NCBI GenBank assembly: GCA_020630455.1
Contig: JAHDBK010000195.1
Span: 1-7,011 of the forward strand
From: Saprospiraceae bacterium
Lineage (GTDB): Bacteria > Bacteroidota > Bacteroidia > Chitinophagales > Saprospiraceae
DNA length: 7,011 nucleotides
Reading direction: 5' to 3'
The translations under genes were made by a program, and so were the position numbers. Below, piece by piece: positions 1 to 4,402 of this stretch. The stretch's first letter is position 1; each line of letters opens with the position of its first letter. Under the pieces are notes generated by a model, which was not told where the DNA came from, searched no databases, and saw only the letters and a list, made by a program, of their open reading frames with translations.

Positions 1-127
1 TTTTAATATCACTTTTTATAACAAATATTGTAAAAAACATACTAAATTTGTAAAATAAACATAGAACATAGCTGCGAGTCATACCTTATTTGTTTAGATA
101 TAAATATATTATAATAAAATATGTTGG

Positions 128-146
128 TTTGTAAAAACGTTACAAA
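128..146. promoter_or_regulatory. Dyad upstream of thioredoxin-SPOR gene, possible operator
   Basis: Perfect 7-bp inverted arms TTTGTAA and TTACAAA are separated by AAACG, ending 76 bp before the ATG of the downstream gene. The size and symmetry suit a dimeric transcription factor. The left arm shares TTGTAAAA with two further direct copies at 28-35 and 48-55. I do not recognise the site as belonging to a named regulator family. Dyads of this size can arise by chance in AT-rich DNA, though the central ACG and the internal G and C make that less likely. No convincing promoter with both elements was found in 1-222. Confidence 0.35.
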
Positions 147-222
147 TTAGCGTCTAAGAAGAAAGTCTATGATGAATAGAAATTCACAACCTGAATAAAT
201 ATATCTCTAAAAATCGAAAAAA

Positions 223-1188
223 ATGAGGAAAATAATGATGAAACGAATTGTAATGATTTTATTAATGCCTTTATTATTAATATTAATGGGGGCTAAAGTA
301 GCAGAACAACCAGCTGGAGTTCAATTTTATCAAGGAAACCTAGAATCTGCTCTTCTAAAAGCACAAAAAGAAGGCAAATTGGTTTTTGTAGATTTTTATG
401 CTAATTGGTGTGCTCCTTGTAAATTAATGGACGAATATACCTTTACAGATGCAGGTGTCGCAGAGTATATGAAAGATAAATATATTCCTATTAAAATGAA
501 TATTGATGATTTTGAAGGTTTCTCTTTGAAGAATCAATATAATATTAAAATGCTACCTACCTTATTGGTTTTAAATTGTAATGGAAAAGAAATAGAAAGA
601 AAAGAAGAAGGATTGATTCCCAGTAATTTGAAAACATTCTTAGGAAGGAATTTTGTACCTAAGAATATTTGTGATGTTATAGAAGATGAAGAACCAATTG
701 TGTCTGCTCCTTCAAATCCTAAACCTGTAGTGGATAAACCTACGATTAGTAAACCGAATATACCTACAAAACCAACAATAGATAAACCAACTATTCCAAC
801 ACCAGCAGATAAACCAACTTACGAGCCTAGTCCTAGTCCAGCTCCAAGTCCAACAACAAATACTTCTCCTCCACCTGCTACTAAACCTAATTTAAGTTCT
901 GAAACTGGACTTTTTAAGTTTAATGTTGATAAAATGGTTATGAATGGCTATAGCGTGCAAATGGGAGGTTATGAAGAATATGGAAATGTATTAAGAGAAA
1001 TAGATAAATTTCAAATCAAGTTTCCCAATGTAGAAACCTTAGTATTTATTTCTAAATCAGGAAATAAAACAATGTATAAAGTACTATTGGGGCATTTTAA
1101 CTCAAGAGAAAGTGCAGTTGCTTTTCAATCAAAAGTAAAGAAAGAATATGCAGATTGTTTTATTAAAAACTTATCACAGTTGAAATAA
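223..1188 (+). CDS. Envelope thioredoxin-like protein with proline-rich linker and C-terminal SPOR domain
   Basis: The protein has 321 residues in three parts. Residues 1-27 are a basic start followed by a hydrophobic stretch (about 9-24), a signal peptide or membrane anchor with no lipobox cysteine. Residues about 32-145 form a thioredoxin-like fold of the DsbD-gamma/thioredoxin_7 type: the active site is WCAPC (C63, C66) after FVDFYAN, and MLPT gives the cis-proline at P112. Residues about 158-222 are a low-complexity Pro/Lys/Thr/Ser linker with repeated KPT/KPN units. Residues about 240-320 look like a SPOR domain (YSVQMGGY at the start, YKVLLGHFNSRESAVAF later), a family that binds glycan strands lacking stem peptides. 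The likely role is thiol-disulfide exchange in the periplasm, held near peptidoglycan at division sites; that combination is inferred. ATG 223 follows an A-rich leader; ATG 235 or 238 are possible alternatives that would keep most of the hydrophobic segment. The gene is monocistronic and convergent with the next gene. The thioredoxin call is firm, the SPOR call good, the partner unknown. Confidence 0.9.
   Translation: MRKIMMKRIVMILLMPLLLILMGAKVAEQPAGVQFYQGNLESALLKAQKEGKLVFVDFYANWCAPCKLMDEYTFTDAGVAEYMKDKYIPIKMNIDDFEGFSLKNQYNIKMLPTLLVLNCNGKEIERKEEGLIPSNLKTFLGRNFVPKNICDVIEDEEPIVSAPSNPKPVVDKPTISKPNIPTKPTIDKPTIPTPADKPTYEPSPSPAPSPTTNTSPPPATKPNLSSETGLFKFNVDKMVMNGYSVQMGGYEEYGNVLREIDKFQIKFPNVETLVFISKSGNKTMYKVLLGHFNSRESAVAFQSKVKKEYADCFIKNLSQLK
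700..888 (+). repeat. Low-complexity Pro/Lys/Thr linker coding repeat
   Basis: This stretch encodes residues about 160-222 of the thioredoxin-SPOR protein. It repeats five-residue units such as DKPTI, SKPNI and TKPTI, then changes to a PSPSPAPSP-like and TSPPPATKP tail. The DNA shows recurring aaacc(a/t)ac blocks, so the length may vary between strains by slippage. It looks like an extended, flexible spacer that would let the catalytic domain reach away from the wall-bound SPOR domain. Confidence 0.7.
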
Positions 1189-1230
1189 AATATAAAGAGG
1201 CTAATAAGAAAATTATTAGCCTTTATATTT
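1188..1230. terminator. Bidirectional rho-independent terminator shared by two convergent genes
   Basis: The core stem GGCTAATAA (1199-1207) pairs perfectly with TTATTAGCC (1213-1221) around the loop GAAAA. It is extended after a 2-nt bulge by AAATATAAA (1188-1196) pairing with TTTATATTT (1222-1230), which also gives a U-rich tail on either strand. It begins at the last base of the plus-strand stop codon and ends one base before the minus-strand stop codon, so it fills the whole gap between the two genes and serves both. Confidence 0.88.
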
Positions 1231-3954
1231 TTATCTTAATAAGGTTAAATCACCATGGAAAATCTTAGTTTTTCCATTGATATATTTTATTTCCGCTTTG
1301 TAAATATAAACAGCAGGAGGTGCTTTGTCTCCTTGTACAAATCCATCCCAGCCTTCTTCATTTTGGTTCGGTAAGAAATTCTCATTGAGAAAAACCATAT
1401 TTCCCCACCTATCAAAAATACTAAATGATTCGATTTCAGCGATTACATTTTCTTGACCATAAACAGTGAAAAAATCATTTTGTCCATCGTTATTGGGCGA
1501 AAAAGCATTAGGTATATAAATAAAATCCTCTTCTCTTACCCTCACTACGGCTTTTCCTTTGCCGGTACAACCCTTTTCTATTTCTACTAAATCTATATAA
1601 AATTCTACATTATCAAATGGCATAATTGAATCTAATACAAAACAAGAATCACAAGTTACTTGGTATCCAGGAGAGGAAGTCCACTCAAAATCAAAAGTTC
1701 CTTGAGCTGTGGTCGTAAATGAGAGTTCTACCATTTCTCCTAGCTCAATTAATGTATCAGCAGGAAAAATATCAATTACTAAAGGTGGAGGACTATAAAC
1801 ATCAACAGTATCAGTAAAAATACATTGATTATCATCTTGGAAGTACATGACTTGCTCTCCTCCAAATAATCCATTAACTTCATAAGGAAAAGAATCTATA
1901 ATATTAAATTCATCACTATCAAATGACCAATAATAAGGACCAATTCCTCCGCTAATATTTTCAATGACTAAACTTCCATCATTGTCTCCATAGCAAGTAA
2001 CACCTGTTTGAGAAACTTGAGAAAAAACGGTTGTAGGAGAAATGAGATTGTAAGAAAATGTTTGACTACAATTTTGCTCATCTGTAACAGTTACTATATA
2101 AGATCCAGGGGCGAGATCATAGATTGAGCTAGAACTTGTATTGTCTGGCCAAGTATAAGTAAAGAGACCAGAACCTCCTTGTGGGTTTAATTCAATAAAA
2201 CCATCAGAGCCATTTGCACAATTCACTTGGTATCCATTATAATCGGATAAATTTGCATTGTCTATAATTTCCGAGGGAGACATAACTTCAAAACTAGCTG
2301 TTTGGACACAAGTATTAGCATCTGTAACAGTTACGGTATAGATTCCTGCTTCTAAATTGGTATTGTTTGTTCCGGTAAATCCATTTGACCAAATTATATC
2401 ATAAGGGGTAATTCCTTCTGTGATATTGATTTCAATAGTACCATCACTAAAACCATAACAACTAGCATGACTTATTGGACTAGCTTCTGTAATTAAAATC
2501 TCATTAGGGGAGCTAATTTCTATTTGAATAGTGGTGAAAGAACAGTCTAAATTTTGATCTTGAATAATAATATCATAAGTGCCAGGTAGTAAATTATTAG
2601 CATTTAAACCAAATTGAGGTGGTGTAGTTTGCCACTCAATATTTGGATTGGCTAAGGGGGTGATGATATTAACGCTTGCAGAACCATCAGGAGTATTGAA
2701 ACAAGTGGCAGGATTTTCAGTATAATTAAAATCAATCAATCCTTCGCTTACTTCAATTTTGAAGGTATAAGTATTAATCCCCCTAATATCACAAGCATCA
2801 TCTTTGACCGTTAAGGTAAAGAAGTTAACACCAATGTCTTCAAAGGTGGGGGTCCAACAAAAATCAACAGTTGGGTTTAAAGAGTTGTTATTATTAATAG
2901 TAAAAGAAGCATCGGGTATCCCCTCATTCCAAGATAATTCTACCAAATCAAAATCATCATCAAAACCTGTAAGCGTAAAACAAAAAGGAATATTATAACA
3001 AACTTCTGCTTCATAATCACCAGTAACTCCAGAAGAATTCGCTTGACCATCAAACCCAGAAATGACAGGTAAAATATTCGCATCCTGTGCGATAGTATCT
3101 TGGGTACATTCCAAAACGGTAAATTGCATATCCCGTGTAGTTTCTCCAATTTTAATACCATCTCTAAATTCTTCTACTAATACACATAATATACCTACTT
3201 GCAAAGCATTCGGAGTAAAACTAATAGCACCTGTGCTAGCGTCTAATACTAAGTCGTTAGCATCTAAGGGAGTATTACCATCATAGGGACTAATATAATT
3301 AACACTCAATCCATCATCATCTAAGCAATTAATTAAACTAAAAACTAATTGGTCGCCATCTGGGTCAGTAACGCCGTGATTATAATTTACTTCTTGACCT
3401 ACACAGAAAAAAGCAGTTGGTTCATTGTTGAAAATAGGTGAATTATTACACAAGTCAGCACCTCCTAAATTTTGTGTATAATAGGAATATCCTTCAGTTC
3501 CAGAATTGGCAACTGTAGAAATGGCATTGTTTCTACAACAATCTTCAGCAATTAAAGTGAATTCTTGACAATTATCTGTTAAAGGAATATTGACAATATC
3601 TTCAAAAATAAATTCTTCAACTCCGACAACACCTACATTAGGGTTTTCGCAGGCGTCAGTTTCATTACTACACAATGGCGTAATTGAAACAGGGAATCCA
3701 CTTAGTAATTGTGCCTGTCGTATGATTGGGGAACCACACAAGTTAGGGAAAATGATTTGATAAGAAGTATAAGGATTGATGTCTGTTCCTAAACAATCTC
3801 TGTATAAGCTTACACGTACTCTATAATCATTATTTCCAAGACAGGTATATTCAATTTCACCACCCATGACATGAGAAGCAAAAGCAGGATAGGAGAGTAT
3901 GGTTTGTAATAATAAAAGGCTTACTATTACTATGATTTTGTTTTTGGCTTTCAA
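1231..3954 (-). CDS. Secreted cysteine-rich SprB-repeat surface protein with T9SS type B sorting domain
   Basis: The protein has 907 residues. Residues 1-26 are a signal peptide (KAKNK, a hydrophobic core, then cleavage AFA|S). The mature N-terminus SHVMGGEIEYTCLGNNDYRV is a module common at the start of large Bacteroidota surface proteins. Residues about 183-403 hold Ig/cadherin-like sections (DPDGDQLVFS; FCWTPTFEDIGVNFFTLTVKDDAC). Four SprB-like repeats follow (about 405-482, 486-558, 564-638, 642-722), then a PKD-like section (about 725-807). The C-terminus (811-907, IPNAFSPNNDGQNDFF, FDRWGNMVF, GWDG, YIYKAEI, GDLTLLR) is the gliding motility-associated type B sorting domain recognised by the T9SS. 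The product is probably exported across the outer membrane and held at the surface or released; adhesion or motility roles are inferred, with no enzymatic domain seen. It has 28 cysteines, paired at 50-57 residues in each SprB repeat. The only usable start is TTG at 3954; an in-frame stop lies four codons upstream, and the next ATG (Met30) would lose the signal peptide. Confidence 0.9.
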   Translation of the reverse strand: MKAKNKIIVIVSLLLLQTILSYPAFASHVMGGEIEYTCLGNNDYRVRVSLYRDCLGTDINPYTSYQIIFPNLCGSPIIRQAQLLSGFPVSITPLCSNETDACENPNVGVVGVEEFIFEDIVNIPLTDNCQEFTLIAEDCCRNNAISTVANSGTEGYSYYTQNLGGADLCNNSPIFNNEPTAFFCVGQEVNYNHGVTDPDGDQLVFSLINCLDDDGLSVNYISPYDGNTPLDANDLVLDASTGAISFTPNALQVGILCVLVEEFRDGIKIGETTRDMQFTVLECTQDTIAQDANILPVISGFDGQANSSGVTGDYEAEVCYNIPFCFTLTGFDDDFDLVELSWNEGIPDASFTINNNNSLNPTVDFCWTPTFEDIGVNFFTLTVKDDACDIRGINTYTFKIEVSEGLIDFNYTENPATCFNTPDGSASVNIITPLANPNIEWQTTPPQFGLNANNLLPGTYDIIIQDQNLDCSFTTIQIEISSPNEILITEASPISHASCYGFSDGTIEINITEGITPYDIIWSNGFTGTNNTNLEAGIYTVTVTDANTCVQTASFEVMSPSEIIDNANLSDYNGYQVNCANGSDGFIELNPQGGSGLFTYTWPDNTSSSSIYDLAPGSYIVTVTDEQNCSQTFSYNLISPTTVFSQVSQTGVTCYGDNDGSLVIENISGGIGPYYWSFDSDEFNIIDSFPYEVNGLFGGEQVMYFQDDNQCIFTDTVDVYSPPPLVIDIFPADTLIELGEMVELSFTTTAQGTFDFEWTSSPGYQVTCDSCFVLDSIMPFDNVEFYIDLVEIEKGCTGKGKAVVRVREEDFIYIPNAFSPNNDGQNDFFTVYGQENVIAEIESFSIFDRWGNMVFLNENFLPNQNEEGWDGFVQGDKAPPAVYIYKAEIKYINGKTKIFHGDLTLLR
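1789..2742 (-). repeat. Four tandem SprB-like repeats in the surface protein
   Basis: The repeats are about 75-80 residues each and share the pattern Cys, a short turn, DG(S/T), GG or G-x-P, then W or YW, L-x-(P/A/G)G-x-Y, VTVTD or a similar strand, then Cys. The cysteine pairs are 418/471, 499/549, 579/629 and 654/711. Repeats 2 and 3 are the closest: the DNA word tctgtaacagttac, encoding part of VTVTD, recurs at 2081 and 2321, 240 bp apart. The fourth repeat is the most diverged. Such repeats are known from the Flavobacterium gliding adhesin SprB and similar surface proteins. Confidence 0.75.
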
Positions 3955-3984
3955 AACTGAATTTTAAATTTTATAAAAAGTGTT

Positions 3985-3992
3985 CAAAAATA
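3985..3992 (-). promoter_or_regulatory. Possible -7 promoter element for the SprB-repeat gene
   Basis: Read on the minus strand the site is TATTTTTG, a full match to the Bacteroidota -7 consensus TAnnTTTG. It lies 30 nt before the TTG start codon, a reasonable short 5' leader. An A-tract lies just upstream on the same strand. No TTG is found at the expected -33 distance, and such AT-rich 8-mers occur by chance, so support is modest. Confidence 0.35.
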
Positions 3993-4107
3993 AGGAATTG
4001 TTTTCTTTTTTTTTAATTAGAATAGTTTTAAATTAATACATATTATTTATTATTAATGTTAAATGTTTTAAATTTGCAACCAATAAATCTATGCTTTTGT
4101 CTTTTTA

Positions 4108-4261
4108 GAACATGTTTAAAAATTTATCACAATGAGAATCAATAGATTGAGGTTTTGGCGAAATAAATATTTTTGAGTTTATCGGGATAAACGATAAAAT
4201 ATTTATAAAGACAAGTTCTTAATATGTTGATTCTCATAAAGATTAAAATTTAAACATGCTC
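4108..4261. mobile_element. MITE-like 154-bp palindromic element flanked by TTA
   Basis: The ends GAACATGTTTAAA and TTTAAACATGCTC are inverted repeats matching at 12 of 13 positions. The outer 35 bp of each side match at 28 positions without gaps, including a perfect ATGAGAATCAA block. Ungapped symmetry continues to the centre, where GTTTAT and ATAAAC flank CGGG; about 56 of 76 pairs match overall. Immediately outside, TTA stands at 4105-4107 and again at 4262-4264, as expected for a 3-bp target duplication. It encodes no protein, so a transposase would have to act in trans. A 3-bp TNA-type duplication is known for the IS1031 group of the IS5 family, but that assignment is tentative. An alternative is a chromosomal hairpin of other origin; the flanking TTA can occur by chance here. 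Confidence 0.65.
4147..4175 (+). promoter_or_regulatory. Promoter-like site inside the palindromic element, reading toward the DUF5916 gene
   Basis: TTG at 4147-4149 is followed after 18 nt by TATTTTTG at 4168-4175, both elements of the Bacteroidota housekeeping pattern (TTG, then TAnnTTTG) at an accepted distance. It is the only two-element match I found in the non-coding DNA. Transcription would begin near the centre of the palindrome and run about 215 nt to the DUF5916 ATG. The mirror arm has lost the TTTG, so only the rightward direction fits. Confidence 0.35.
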
Positions 4262-4326
4262 TTAATTTATAACTAGACTCTATTTAAATTTTCACAAAAT
4301 ATGGGAACTAAATAATAAGACTTTTT

Positions 4327-4347
4327 ATTTAGAACTTAGTTCTAAAT
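4327..4347. promoter_or_regulatory. Perfect 9-3-9 dyad upstream of the DUF5916 gene, possible operator
   Basis: The arms ATTTAGAAC and GTTCTAAAT are exact inverted copies around TTA, ending 51 bp before the ATG. A TATATAAG stretch at 4361-4368 could be a -10-like region, which would place the dyad over the -35 position. The spacing suits a dimeric regulator. It has some likeness to PerR/Fur-type boxes (TTAGAA...TTCTAA), but the spacing differs from the PerR consensus, so no regulator is named. Confidence 0.45.
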
Positions 4348-4384
4348 ACAACGTATTAGGTATATAAGTAGTTTACAAAGCAAA

Positions 4385-4402
4385 ATGAAAATTAATTTAT
4401 GA
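4385..4402 (+). other. Five-codon upstream ORF overlapping the DUF5916 start (ATGA)
   Basis: ATG at 4385 begins MKINL and stops at TGA 4400-4402, which overlaps the downstream ATG (4399-4401) as ATGA. The leader before it is A-rich, like other starts in this phylum. If translated it could couple or tune initiation of the main ORF by termination-reinitiation. It could also simply be a chance ATG, since no conservation can be judged here. Confidence 0.3.

Larger units (their letters stand above)
3955..4398. other. Divergent intergenic region of 444 bp
   Basis: This non-coding spacer separates the starts of the SprB-repeat gene (leftward) and the DUF5916 gene (rightward). It is extremely AT-rich and has no ORF worth calling. 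From left to right it holds a -7-like site for the left gene, a run of nine T (4006-4014) that is an A-tract on the transcribed side of that gene, a lone TAAATTTG at 4069-4076 with no TTG at a suitable distance, a 154-bp palindromic insertion (4108-4261), a perfect dyad (4327-4347) and a five-codon ORF (4385-4402). Confidence 0.8.

Noticed and set aside
43..50. TAAATTTG, a -7-like promoter site before the thioredoxin-SPOR gene
   Set aside because: The nearest upstream TTG is only 12 nt away, too short for the -33 element, and the site is 172 nt from the start codon. It matches half of a consensus in AT-rich DNA.
1789..2742. Regular 225-240 bp periodicity, considered as a CRISPR or tandem DNA repeat
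   Set aside because: The periodicity is at protein level (SprB-like repeats); the DNA units are diverged and far too long for CRISPR repeats.
2804..3286. Short ORFs on the plus strand and in another minus frame within the SprB-repeat gene
   Set aside because: They overlap a gene with clear domain structure, and their composition shows no protein family features.
4069..4076. TAAATTTG reading toward the DUF5916 gene
   Set aside because: No TTG lies 17-23 nt upstream, and the palindromic element separates it from the gene; the match within the element is better.
4108..4261. Palindrome considered as a terminator or structured ncRNA gene
   Set aside because: It lies between two divergent genes where no terminator is needed, and the terminal repeats plus TTA flanks favour an insertion; an RNA role remains possible if it is transcribed.
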